From Holosporales bacterium (GTDB taxonomy: Bacteria > Pseudomonadota > Alphaproteobacteria > BNTO01), in assembly GCA_031290075.1 (NCBI GenBank), contig JAITOG010000079.1, forward strand, positions 1-14,562: a DNA stretch of 14,562 bases, in the 5' to 3' direction. Made by a program: the position numbers and the translations under genes. The notes under the pieces were generated by a model. It worked only from the letters and a program-made list of their open reading frames with translations. It was not told where the DNA came from and ran no database searches. Positions 5,613 to 14,452 of this stretch are shown here, one piece after another. How positions within the stretch are numbered: the first letter of the stretch is position 1; every line of letters starts with the position of its first letter.

Positions 5613-8600
5613 TTAATCAATTTTTACAGGTTTCTTTATGCGAGACATTAAAACATAAAATACAGGAACAACAAAAAGTGTGAATATCGTACCAAATGTC
5701 ATACCACCAACAATGGTCCATCCCAATTGCCAACGCGTTTCTGCTCCAGCTCCATGTGATAAGGCCAAAGGCAATGACCCCAAAACCATAGCAAGCGTTG
5801 TCATAATAACAGGACGCAAACGTATTAATGCTGATTCTACAATAGCTTCATATTTGCTTTTCCCCTTTAGTTGTATCTTATTGGCAAAATCAACAATCAA
5901 AATACCATGTTTAGTAATTAATCCTATAAGAGTAATTAAACCAATATTCGAATATAAATTTATACTTCCATTTTTAATAATTGCTAATGTTAAAACAGCA
6001 CTAATAATTGCTAAAGGAACACTGAAAAGGATAATCAAAGGATCAATCCAACTTTCAAACTGCGCCGCCATAACCAAATAAATAAACAGCAAAGCCAAAA
6101 TGAAAACCATCGCCATAACGCTTTTTTCTTCCAAGAAGGTCTTAGTTGAACCAATAAATTCCAAAACAACATCTTTAGGCAATATTTCCTTTTTTGCATC
6201 ATTTACTTTATTTACTCCATCATTAATTCCATATCTTGGATCCATAGTAGCTGAAACGGTCACAGAACGCGTCCTATTGTAATGATGGATTTCTACAGGT
6301 CCAGACCTTGGAGAAATTTCGATTAATTCGGTTAAAGGAACAAGTTTATCTCTACGTTCTCCACCTTTAATATGAATATTTAGAATATCTTCAGGTGTGG
6401 AACGCGCGCTGTTTTCTACTTCAACTTTCACGTCATATACTTTATTATCCTTTTTAAAAGTATTAGTTTTTCGTCCACGAATTAACACATCTATAGTATC
6501 AGCAATACTATGATGATCAATGAAAAGGCTAGAAGCTTTATCTCTTAAAATTGTAATTGTGTAGTCTTCAGTATCATTTTGCATTTCAGATAAAACTTGG
6601 GTAACAAACCCAGAAGCCTTCAACTCAAGCCCAACAGTTCTTGCTAATTCGCGAAGTTCTTTATGCGATTTATTCCCGCGTACAACAAATTGAACCTCAG
6701 AGCCCCCTCCAGAAGCTCCTCCAAAACCAGCTTGTATCCTTTGAAAATCAATACCTGTTATACTGCGAAATCTTTTTGATATTTCATTAGCTATTTCTTC
6801 TGATGAGCGTTCTTTATCAGCTTTTAATGTTATAATCCCTGTAAATGTAGGATTTGTAATATTAAAATCTCTTGATTCTATTTCGGGAATATCTGCAATA
6901 AGACTATCTGCCCCTTGAATGTAGCGTTCAGTATATTCCAAAGTTGAGGATTGAGGGGCATGCCCTTCTAACCTGATTGTTCCATTATCTTCTTTTGGAA
7001 AACGCTGAGATGGTAAAGCTTTAAAAACGGCAGCTCCTACAAGGGAAAAAATTAAAGCTATAGTTATTACAATTCCTTTTTTCCCTAAATATTTACGCAA
7101 AGTTTTTTCATAAACTCCTGCAAAAACTCCCATCCACGCGTCGATTTGTACAAAATTCTGTATTCTCCGAATTATTTCATATTTACTTACTGTTTCCTCT
7201 TTTGGACTTTTTAATATTTTGGCACACATCATAGGACTTAAAGTTAACGCAGCAAATCCAGATAAAATTACAGCACAAGCTAAAGCAATAGAGAATTCAG
7301 TAAGTAATTTCCCTACAAATCCTGTAGCAAAAGAAACTGGAGTATAAACAGCTGCTAATGTTAAAGTCATGGCCATTACAGCAAAACTAACTTCCCGGAT
7401 ACCAAGCACAGCAGCTTTTATTTTTGAATATCCTCCTTCTAAATACCTATGTATATTTTCAAGCACAACAATTGCATCGTCAACAACAAGTCCTACAGCA
7501 AGGACAAATGCTAAAAGAGTAAATGTATTTAAACTAAATTTAAACAAATGCATAAAAATAAAAGTTCCTATTAAAGAAACAGGAATTGTGACTAATGGAA
7601 TTAAAGCAGCCCTGAATGATTTCAGGAAAAGCAAAACAACCAAAGTAACCAAAATTATTGCTTCAAAAATTGTTCTGTAAACCTCTTTTAATGATCTTTC
7701 CACAAAAAGCGTACTGTCAAATCCTACAGTTACATGAACATCTTCAGGAATTTGGTATTTTTTTAAACTTTCTAGCTTTTCCTTTATGCCTCTAGCCACA
7801 CTAATAGGATTTACATTTGATTGCTTGGTAATATTTAAACTAATTCCTTGACGGCCATTAAAAAAAGATCGGGTCTTTGCTATTGCTGAGCTTATTTCTG
7901 AGCGACCTATATCACTTAGCCTTACTAAAAGGCCATTTTTTGACATAATAACCATTTTATCAAACTGTTCTGGGCGCTCTAAACCGGCAACAGTTGTTAC
8001 CATATACTCACGACTTTTACTAATGATTGTTCCTGCTGGTTTTTCTAAGTTTTGCCCTTGAATCGCACGCATAACCTCATCAATGGAAACTCCAAAAGAG
8101 GCCATTTTTTTAGGGTCAATATATAGATTCATAACAAAAAGACCTTCTCCATAGGCGTCAACACGCCCAACTCCTTGAACAGATTCAAAGTCTTTTTTCA
8201 AGGTCTGGGTAATATAATCATACAATTCCCGGCGAGACATAGAATCGCTCCAGAAAGATAAACTCATAATTGCTGATTCATCGTATCTTGTTTTTGAAAT
8301 AACAGGCTCCTTTACATCACGTGGAATATTATCTCTTTCTTTACTTATTCTATCTCTAACATCATTTACAGCTTCATCAATATTTCTACTCTCTTTGAAA
8401 AAAATTGTAATATTGCTGCTACCTGCATTACTTATGGACTGAATAAAATCAATGCCCTCAATACCAGCAAAAGCTTCTTCATACCTTTTGGTAACTTCTG
8501 CTTCAACAACCTCTGGCGCTGCCCCAGGGTATGAGGTTTCTATACCAACAACTGGTTGTTCAAAATTCGGATATTGCTGTAATGGCAATCTTTTTCCTAA

Positions 8601-8681
8601 AACAATCCCTACTAGGATTATAACAAGCGTCATAACCCATGCAAAAACTGGACGTTCAATACATATTTCTGATAATTTCAT
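5613..8681 (-). CDS. RND-family multidrug efflux permease (AcrB/MexF-like, HAE1)
   Basis: A proton-driven inner-membrane transporter that would export drugs or other hydrophobic compounds through an adaptor and an outer-membrane channel. The 1022 residues have the standard twelve-helix, two-half plan: TM1 at about 14-30, a long periplasmic loop, TM2-TM6 at about 337-490, then the second half repeating this. Proton-relay residues are present: D401-D402 in TM4 (GLVVDDAIVVLENI) and K924 in TM10 (GLITKHGILIV). The N-terminal ERPVFAWVMTLVIILVG and YPGAAPEVVE are family hallmarks. The ATG follows GAGGAAAAGTAG, 12 bases after the adaptor stop, so the two are one operon. The outer-membrane channel (TolC) is not in the window. 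The substrate cannot be told from sequence. Confidence 0.95.
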   Translation of the reverse strand: MKLSEICIERPVFAWVMTLVIILVGIVLGKRLPLQQYPNFEQPVVGIETSYPGAAPEVVEAEVTKRYEEAFAGIEGIDFIQSISNAGSSNITIFFKESRNIDEAVNDVRDRISKERDNIPRDVKEPVISKTRYDESAIMSLSFWSDSMSRRELYDYITQTLKKDFESVQGVGRVDAYGEGLFVMNLYIDPKKMASFGVSIDEVMRAIQGQNLEKPAGTIISKSREYMVTTVAGLERPEQFDKMVIMSKNGLLVRLSDIGRSEISSAIAKTRSFFNGRQGISLNITKQSNVNPISVARGIKEKLESLKKYQIPEDVHVTVGFDSTLFVERSLKEVYRTIFEAIILVTLVVLLFLKSFRAALIPLVTIPVSLIGTFIFMHLFKFSLNTFTLLAFVLAVGLVVDDAIVVLENIHRYLEGGYSKIKAAVLGIREVSFAVMAMTLTLAAVYTPVSFATGFVGKLLTEFSIALACAVILSGFAALTLSPMMCAKILKSPKEETVSKYEIIRRIQNFVQIDAWMGVFAGVYEKTLRKYLGKKGIVITIALIFSLVGAAVFKALPSQRFPKEDNGTIRLEGHAPQSSTLEYTERYIQGADSLIADIPEIESRDFNITNPTFTGIITLKADKERSSEEIANEISKRFRSITGIDFQRIQAGFGGASGGGSEVQFVVRGNKSHKELRELARTVGLELKASGFVTQVLSEMQNDTEDYTITILRDKASSLFIDHHSIADTIDVLIRGRKTNTFKKDNKVYDVKVEVENSARSTPEDILNIHIKGGERRDKLVPLTELIEISPRSGPVEIHHYNRTRSVTVSATMDPRYGINDGVNKVNDAKKEILPKDVVLEFIGSTKTFLEEKSVMAMVFILALLFIYLVMAAQFESWIDPLIILFSVPLAIISAVLTLAIIKNGSINLYSNIGLITLIGLITKHGILIVDFANKIQLKGKSKYEAIVESALIRLRPVIMTTLAMVLGSLPLALSHGAGAETRWQLGWTIVGGMTFGTIFTLFVVPVFYVLMSRIKKPVKID

Positions 8682-8693
8682 CTACTTTTCCTC

Positions 8694-9944
8694 TTACATT
8701 ACTTCTTCAATCATGTTGTCTATAGCAGCTTCTCCAGCATCACTTTTATTCATGAATTTTACCCAGGCACCTTCAAATAACCTAAGTTGCCCAGCAATAA
8801 CAACAGTTTGTCCAGATTTTAATCCAGCAATTACTTCAATGCGGCCTTTGTTTCTAGCTCCGGTTAAAATTCCAACACGGCGCGCTTTTTTCTGATCTAC
8901 AACCCAAACATATTCTTGTTCTCCAACACGCTCAATTGCAGCTTCATCAACGGTAATTGTGTCTCCTTGCTCTCCAATAATCAGCATTACATCAGCAAAA
9001 AGTCCAGGTTTTAAAGCTCCCTCTTCATTTGGAATAGTGGCAATCAACGTAATGTTATTTGTTGATGAATCAACACGCGAATCTACAGCTTCAACAGTTC
9101 CCTTAAAAACTTTTCCTTTTGATGATTCAACACGCAATTCGATAGTTTGCCCAGCTCCTACATCATTAACATTCTTTCCTGAGACTCCAAATTTTACTCT
9201 TATTGGCGTTTGATCAACAAGAGTAACAAGTTCTTGGTTCGGTTGAACAAAAGAACCAGCGCCAACATCTATCAATCCTATTGTACCCTCAAAAGGAGCT
9301 CTAATTTCACATTTATGAAGATTTGCTTCTTTAACCTCAACTTCAGCTCTTGCCATATTAAGCTCTGCTAAAGCTTTATCGTAATCTTTTCCACTTGCAG
9401 CTCCACTTTCTTTCATTTTTTTTTGACGATCATATTCTACCTCAGTCTGCTGAAGTTTTGCTTTATGCAGTTTCAATTCAGCTTGAGCTTGCTCATCATC
9501 AAATTTTATTAAAATATCATTTTTTGAAACAGTTGTTCCCTCTTTGAAAACAATTTCTTTAATACGCCCATTTATTTCAGAGTGCAAAACGACAGATTGA
9601 TTTGCTTTCAACTCTCCAATTGTGTTTATATACTTTGGCATTGAAATACTTTTTACTTCTTCAATTTCAACAGATATTTCTCGAGCTTGATAATCATCGT
9701 TTCCAGTTTTTTCTAATTTTATTATATAGTGAGCTAGCGATAGCAATATTGGGCGTATAATTCGAGAAAATGCAAAAAATCCAAGTAAAATAACTATAGA
9801 AATTATTCCATATTTTAAATACTTACTCTTTAAAACTAAATCTTTATTTTTAAAAGATTCTTTTTTATTTTCATCCCCATTTGTTTTATTTGACATTTTT
9901 CTAATGAACAATAATTCAGACCAGACAAATAATATTATCAACAT
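8694..9944 (-). CDS. RND efflux periplasmic adaptor (membrane fusion protein)
   Basis: This protein bridges the RND permease and the outer-membrane channel. From the first ATG it has 416 residues: a cytoplasmic lysine-rich start, one membrane anchor at about 43-60, the first lipoyl half at 117-150 (HSEINGRIKEIVFKEGTTV), an alpha-helical hairpin at 150-212, the second lipoyl half at 213-245 (IRAPFEGTIGLIDVGAGSFV), a beta-barrel domain to about 325, and a membrane-proximal domain. The ATG at 9894-9896 (MSNKTNGDENKKE) is an attractive alternative start, because the 16 extra residues form an odd additional hydrophobic stretch; neither start has a strong Shine-Dalgarno sequence. It is anchored by a helix, without a lipobox. 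The gene is divergent from ntrX and leads the two-gene efflux operon. Confidence 0.93.
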   Translation of the reverse strand: MLIILFVWSELLFIRKMSNKTNGDENKKESFKNKDLVLKSKYLKYGIISIVILLGFFAFSRIIRPILLSLAHYIIKLEKTGNDDYQAREISVEIEEVKSISMPKYINTIGELKANQSVVLHSEINGRIKEIVFKEGTTVSKNDILIKFDDEQAQAELKLHKAKLQQTEVEYDRQKKMKESGAASGKDYDKALAELNMARAEVEVKEANLHKCEIRAPFEGTIGLIDVGAGSFVQPNQELVTLVDQTPIRVKFGVSGKNVNDVGAGQTIELRVESSKGKVFKGTVEAVDSRVDSSTNNITLIATIPNEEGALKPGLFADVMLIIGEQGDTITVDEAAIERVGEQEYVWVVDQKKARRVGILTGARNKGRIEVIAGLKSGQTVVIAGQLRLFEGAWVKFMNKSDAGEAAIDNMIEEVM

Positions 9945-10008
9945 ACTTTAATATAAACAAGGGTTGTGCTAAAAAGTATTGCTGATATATCAAAACTATG
10001 AGATTCTG

Positions 10009-11409
10009 TTGCCTGCTGATATTTTAATTGTAGATGATGAAAATGATATTTGCGATCTTGTTTGTGGAATTTTATCGGATGAAGGATATCAAGTAAGAAC
10101 GGCAGAAAACACTGTAACAGCTTTTAATGCCATAGTAGAAAGACAACCTAGTCTTGTAATTTTGGATGTTTGGCTTGGCGATAGTTCAAAAGATGGGCTA
10201 AAAATTTTAGAAATTGTTAAACGGGATCATCCGTATGTTCCAGTTATCATGATAAGTGGTCATGGAACTGTGGAAACAGCGGTTGCAGCAATAAAATTGG
10301 GAGCTTATGATTTTATTGAAAAACCTTTTCAAACAGAGAAACTGCTAGTAACTATTTCAAGGGCATTAGAATCTTCCAGATTAAAGAGAGAAAATACAGA
10401 ATTAAGAGAAAAAATTCCATTTTTCTGCTCTTTAGTAGGAACTTCCTTAAGTGTACAAAATATTAAGCAAGCAATAGATTCTACTGCAACAACTTCAGCA
10501 ACAATTTTTTTACATGGTCCAATAGGAAGCGATAGAGCAGCTGTTGCTAGGTATATACATGAATGTTCATATTCAACTGGCCCTTTTTTTGCAATTAATT
10601 GTGCAACTGATCCTTTGCAAATAGATTCTGAATTATTTGGTTTAGAGACAATTATTAAAGATGATAATATTCCTAGAAAAATTGGTTTATTAGAACAAGC
10701 ACACGGAGGAACTTTTTTTATTGATAATATTTCTTACTTGCTGGATTCTTTGCAAATAAGGCTAAATCAATTCTTACAGTTTAAGTCTTTTTCCAGAATT
10801 GGTGGAACAAACCTAATTAATGTTAATGTACGAGTAATTTCAGGTTCAAATTTAAATGAAGAAGAAATCTTAACTTGCGATACTTTTCGTCAAGATTTGT
10901 ATTATAGAATGAGAGCTGTTTATATAAGTATTCCACCATTAATAGAAAGAGCCAAAGATATTCCATTACTTATTAAACAATTTGCTTCGGCTATTGCCGC
11001 ATCTCATAATATTTCACCTAAAAACTTTAGTGTTGAAGCTATTGCTCTTTTAGAATCATATCCATGGCCTGGTGATATTCAGCAATTTAAAAATATTATT
11101 GAATGGATTTTGATTATGCATTCTGAAAAAAATAAAGATATTATAGAGGTAAATGATTTACCACCAGAAATTATCGAAGGAAATCTTTTTGCAAAGGCTT
11201 GGAACTCTAAAACGGCTAAAATAGCCACAATGCCTATAAAAGAAGCACGTGAAGCTTTTGAAAGAGATTATATTGTTGCCCAGCTAAAACGTTTTAATGG
11301 CCATATCTCTCAAACAGCAAGATTTATAGGAATAGATAGAGCTTCTCTTCACAGAAAGCTTAAAACTCTTGGCCTTACCGTTAATGATGATATTGAGGAA
11401 GAATCATGA
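10009..11409 (+). CDS. ntrX: NtrX-like response regulator with degenerate AAA+ domain
   Basis: A DNA-binding response regulator related to NtrX, usually paired with the sensor kinase NtrY. Residue numbers count from the TTG at 9979. The receiver domain covers about 13-130, with D19-D20, phospho-acceptor D63, S93 and K115. The central AAA+ domain (about 150-385) keeps FRQDLYYR but has GPIGSDRA where a Walker A GxxGxGKE is expected. It also has FFIDN in place of Walker B FLDE, and no GAFTGA loop. The end (441-465, ISQTARFIGIDRASLHRKLK) is a Fis-type helix-turn-helix. No ATG or GTG start exists after the in-frame stop at 9970. I chose TTG at 10009, which gives M-P-A-D-I-L-I-V-D-D as in relatives; TTG at 9979 is the alternative. 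No ntrY lies upstream. It overlaps trkA by 4 bp. Confidence 0.88.
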   Translation: MPADILIVDDENDICDLVCGILSDEGYQVRTAENTVTAFNAIVERQPSLVILDVWLGDSSKDGLKILEIVKRDHPYVPVIMISGHGTVETAVAAIKLGAYDFIEKPFQTEKLLVTISRALESSRLKRENTELREKIPFFCSLVGTSLSVQNIKQAIDSTATTSATIFLHGPIGSDRAAVARYIHECSYSTGPFFAINCATDPLQIDSELFGLETIIKDDNIPRKIGLLEQAHGGTFFIDNISYLLDSLQIRLNQFLQFKSFSRIGGTNLINVNVRVISGSNLNEEEILTCDTFRQDLYYRMRAVYISIPPLIERAKDIPLLIKQFASAIAASHNISPKNFSVEAIALLESYPWPGDIQQFKNIIEWILIMHSEKNKDIIEVNDLPPEIIEGNLFAKAWNSKTAKIATMPIKEAREAFERDYIVAQLKRFNGHISQTARFIGIDRASLHRKLKTLGLTVNDDIEEES

Positions 11410-12779
11410 ACATTTTAATTTTAGGAGCTGGACAGGTTGGAGCAAGTATTGCTCAACATTTAGTTTCTCCGGAAAATCATGTAACAATTGTTGATAATAA
11501 TGAACAAGTGCTATCAAAATTAGAAGCAAGGCTTGATATTCGGCCAGTTTTAGGATATGCAGCACATCCTAATATTCTTGAGAAGGCTGGAGCTCAGAAT
11601 TCTGATATCTTAATTGCTGTAACAAATATTGATGAAGTAAACATGGTAGCATGTGAGGTAGTGAACTCTCTTTTTAAAGATCAAATTAAAATAGCTAGAA
11701 TTAGAGATCAAAATTTTTTAAGTGAAAAACAAAGAAATCTTCTTTTTCAAAAAGATCATATTTCTATTGATTATATAATTTCTCCAGAAGTTGAAATTGC
11801 TAAAAATATTAGTAAAGGCCTTCAAATTGGAACAATTTCTAGTGTTATTGATATTTTTGATAATGCAAAAATGATAAGCATTAAATGCTTAGAACATTCT
11901 CCAGTTCTTAATACGTCAGTTAAACTTTTATTTAGTTTATTTCCAACGCTTAATATGTCTATTATTGCAATTCAGCGTGATGGAAATACGTTTATTCCAG
12001 ATCTTCAAGATATAATTCAATTAAAAGATAATATTTTCGCTATAGTTGCTGCAAATCAAATTACGGAAGCTATTTCTGCTTTTGGCAATGTTGAGCAAAA
12101 CCGAAAAAGTATTACGCTTGCAGGTGGTGGAAATATAGGAAAAATATTAGCTGAAGAAATAGAGAAAAAATATTCGGGGGTTAGTTTAAGAATTATAGAA
12201 AAAAATACTAATAGACTTGATTATCTTTCTCATTTTTTAAAAAAAGCTGAATTTTTAGCGGGTGATGTTTGCGATTTAGAACTTTTACAAGAATCTGAGA
12301 TTGGCAAATCTGATACATTTATATCAATTACTAATAATGACAAGACAAACATTTTTTCTGCACTTTTAGCTAAACATTTGGGGACAAAACATGTTACAGC
12401 GTTACTTAGTGATCAAAAACTTGCTCCATTTGCGTCTTCTTTGGGAATTGATTCACTTATAGATCCAAATGCAATAACTGTAGCCACAATTTTAAAATAT
12501 ACTAAACAAAATAAAATTAGGTCTCTATACTCTATTGATAGTTGTATAGAAGTTATTGAAATTAATGTTGATGAATCCAGTAATATTATTGGTCTTTCTA
12601 CAACAGAGGATATAATGATTCCAGGACAAATCATAATTGCCGCTATGAAACGAGAGGGAGAATTAGTTTTATTTCCAGAAAATATAACAGTTATTGCAAA
12701 TGATAAATTAATTATAGTCGTTACAACAGAGACTGTTTATAAAATAGAAAGAATATTAGCTACGCGAACTATAGATTAA
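11406..12779 (+). CDS. trkA: Trk potassium-uptake regulatory subunit TrkA
   Basis: TrkA is a cytoplasmic peripheral protein that binds NAD(H) and gates the TrkH/TrkG potassium channel. The 457 residues hold two tandem RCK units. The first Rossmann motif is G7-A-G-Q-V-G12 with acidic D30, and the second is G240-G-G-N-I-G245 with E265. Each is followed by an RCK-C-type region (about 140-220 and 370-455). The ATG lies in an ATGA overlap with the ntrX stop, so the two are translationally coupled; an ntrX-trkA pair is known from alphaproteobacteria, often followed by hfq, which is absent here. The partner TrkH is not in the window. Confidence 0.95.
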   Translation: MNILILGAGQVGASIAQHLVSPENHVTIVDNNEQVLSKLEARLDIRPVLGYAAHPNILEKAGAQNSDILIAVTNIDEVNMVACEVVNSLFKDQIKIARIRDQNFLSEKQRNLLFQKDHISIDYIISPEVEIAKNISKGLQIGTISSVIDIFDNAKMISIKCLEHSPVLNTSVKLLFSLFPTLNMSIIAIQRDGNTFIPDLQDIIQLKDNIFAIVAANQITEAISAFGNVEQNRKSITLAGGGNIGKILAEEIEKKYSGVSLRIIEKNTNRLDYLSHFLKKAEFLAGDVCDLELLQESEIGKSDTFISITNNDKTNIFSALLAKHLGTKHVTALLSDQKLAPFASSLGIDSLIDPNAITVATILKYTKQNKIRSLYSIDSCIEVIEINVDESSNIIGLSTTEDIMIPGQIIIAAMKREGELVLFPENITVIANDKLIIVVTTETVYKIERILATRTID

Positions 12780-12781
12780 AT

Positions 12782-12819
12782 TTTATAAAAGCGCCCATTA
12801 TTTATAAAAGCACCCATTA
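12782..12819 (+). repeat. Two tandem copies of a 19-bp unit after trkA
   Basis: TTTATAAAAGCGCCCATTA is followed immediately by TTTATAAAAGCACCCATTA, one mismatch apart. It starts two bases after the trkA stop codon. The rest of the 232-bp gap to the next gene is AT-rich with nothing recognised. Confidence 0.75.
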
Positions 12820-13011
12820 TACGTTGTAGAATAATTTGCATATTCTTGCAAAATTTCTATGTTTTATCTTCTTTATTTTTTTAATCTATTCTTAACAATT
12901 ATTTATAAAAAATAATATTAAACATAATAATATTTATTATTGCCATGCCTTTATTTTTTTGTAATCATATAAATTATAGGGGAGAGTTTCTTTTAACTAG
13001 GGCATAAGAAA

Positions 13012-14388
13012 ATGGTGTTTCTCCGTAGTTTGGTATTGTATTTAATTTTAGAAATATTTGAATCAATAACATTTGCTAAAGTTGCTGTAGATTCAATAGT
13101 TAATAAACTTCTTTCAAAACCAATTTCTTCTAGCAAAGTTAAAGGAGCATCTGGAGAACAGAACAGAAGTGTACTAGATGTAGATGAGGATTCTAGCGCC
13201 GAAGCAACGTACAAATTAGCAGAAGAAATTGAGTTACAAAAGAAGTCTATTGGTGTTGACGAAAAACAAAATGGAATTACTACCAATCAAGTTTCTCCCC
13301 ATAAAAAAGTTATACCTAATAATAACAGTAAAGCACAAGAAACAGAGTTTAGTGAATCCGCAGGATTGAACAGGGAAAAAATCCAAGGTTCTAGTACGAA
13401 TGGATATAATCAATTAAAGAATCCATCAGCAAAGCCTGTAGATATTAATGTAAATAAACAACAAAAATTACCTGAAAAAAAGAAGGAGTTTGGCATAGTA
13501 ATAAAAAAATCTCCGCCAATTTCTGGGATTTATTGCGGTTTGTATTTATCTGGTATGGCAGTGTTCCCAGAAGCTGAGTCTTGGACTATTGGTTATTCGC
13601 CAAAAGGAGGATTAACTGAAAAAGGAACGGTTTATGTATTAAATACAAATGAATTTTGTCAAAGAAACGCTATGCACTATGGTTCATATGCCTACAATAG
13701 AAATACCTGGTTAGCAGATTTTTCTGCATTTCTTGGATATAACCTTTTTTTAATATCTAAATTAAGACTTGGTTTCGAAATCCAAGGCTCGATAGGATGG
13801 CGAAATTCTGAAATTTCATCTAGTGGTGTTTTCGCTGAAATTGACCCAAATCGACGCGAGGAACTTGGTGAGACATTCAAAGATTTAGACAATGATCATG
13901 GAACACCTTCAAGAGAGAATCCAGTTCCTGATGAGGCTTTTCATACCGTAGCCGAATCAGATTTTGCTTATTCCAGACAAACCATAAATGTTCCTCATAA
14001 TTTTCTTTTTAAGCCAAGTTTAGGGTGGGCTCTTTCAGATAGTGCCATTATTTATACAATTTTAGGTCTTAAATATGGTCTTTGGGAAATTAAAGATCAT
14101 CCAGAAAACATTGAAGTTATAACAACGTATGATGTAAAGCCTGGAATAGACACAATATATAGTCAATATAATTTTGCTCTTGTTGGAGGATTAGGAATAG
14201 AAACTGCATTAAACAAAAATTTTTTCTTAAGAGCTGAGTGTTTATATTCAAAAAGTCCAGAAATTAATATAGAAAAAGATGTTTTGCAACCAACTGGCAA
14301 AGAGGACGAAAACCGCCAATTAGAAAACTTAGGAATTAAAACAATACGTAATATCTCATTTGGTTTAGGAGCTGGTTGGCGGTTTTAG
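13012..14388 (+). CDS. Exported beta-barrel-like outer-membrane protein with an in-frame palindromic insert
   Basis: I do not recognise the family. The 458-residue product starts with a likely signal peptide (MVFLRSLVLYLILEIFESITFA, cut after A22). Residues 31-79 are encoded by a Family 1 repeat (13104-13249). Residues 80-165 are a polar, Asn/Lys/Ser-rich linker. From about 166 to the end there are alternating hydrophobic/aromatic strands with Gly (GIYCGLYLSGMAVF, WLADFSAFLGYNLF, LRLGFEIQGSIGW, NFALVGGLGIETAL) ending in GLGAGWRF, a C-terminal Phe as in outer-membrane barrels. The barrel resembles the small OmpA/Omp25-like type with long loops. The ATG at 13012 has a poor ribosome-binding site (AGGG about 10 bases upstream). 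The strands are my reading by eye, so the outer-membrane location is inferred. Confidence 0.78.
   Translation: MVFLRSLVLYLILEIFESITFAKVAVDSIVNKLLSKPISSSKVKGASGEQNRSVLDVDEDSSAEATYKLAEEIELQKKSIGVDEKQNGITTNQVSPHKKVIPNNNSKAQETEFSESAGLNREKIQGSSTNGYNQLKNPSAKPVDINVNKQQKLPEKKKEFGIVIKKSPPISGIYCGLYLSGMAVFPEAESWTIGYSPKGGLTEKGTVYVLNTNEFCQRNAMHYGSYAYNRNTWLADFSAFLGYNLFLISKLRLGFEIQGSIGWRNSEISSSGVFAEIDPNRREELGETFKDLDNDHGTPSRENPVPDEAFHTVAESDFAYSRQTINVPHNFLFKPSLGWALSDSAIIYTILGLKYGLWEIKDHPENIEVITTYDVKPGIDTIYSQYNFALVGGLGIETALNKNFFLRAECLYSKSPEINIEKDVLQPTGKEDENRQLENLGIKTIRNISFGLGAGWRF
13104..13249 (+). repeat. Family 1 palindromic element inserted in frame within the beta-barrel gene
   Basis: The ends are TAAACTTCTTTCAAAAC and GTTACAAAAGAAGTCTA, an inverted pair bounded by TA and homologous to the copies at 1466-1704 and 3416-3663. 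Uninterrupted length is 146 bp, or 144 bp net with one TA as target duplication, which is exactly 48 codons and keeps the host frame open. It adds a charged, probably flexible peptide (KPISSSKVKGAS..., ...AEEIELQKKS) just after the signal peptide. Confidence 0.9.
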
Positions 14389-14452
14389 AAAATAATTAAA
14401 TCTTACACTAAACTCCTATTATTTTAAATGAGCAAAGCTCCTAAATCAGGGC

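Noticed and set aside
8452..8895. Open frame of 147 codons on the plus strand across the RND permease/adaptor junction
   Set aside because: It is an antisense shadow of two clear genes, with low-complexity Ser/Thr/Ala composition.
9998..10030. ATG at 9998 as an ntrX start with a frameshift
   Set aside because: That frame reaches a stop after nine codons, and no single-base change visibly restores a better N-terminus than the TTG at 10009.
13104..13249. Interpretation of copies A and B as broken paralogues of the beta-barrel gene
   Set aside because: Similarity starts and stops exactly at TA-bounded inverted termini and does not include the signal peptide, linker or barrel, so a mobile element explains it better.
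12993..13286. Minus-strand open frame over the start of the beta-barrel gene, similar to one at 1541-1759
   Set aside because: The similarity comes from the shared palindromic element read backwards. The plus-strand gene explains the region, so I noted dual-strand openness only as a property of the repeat.
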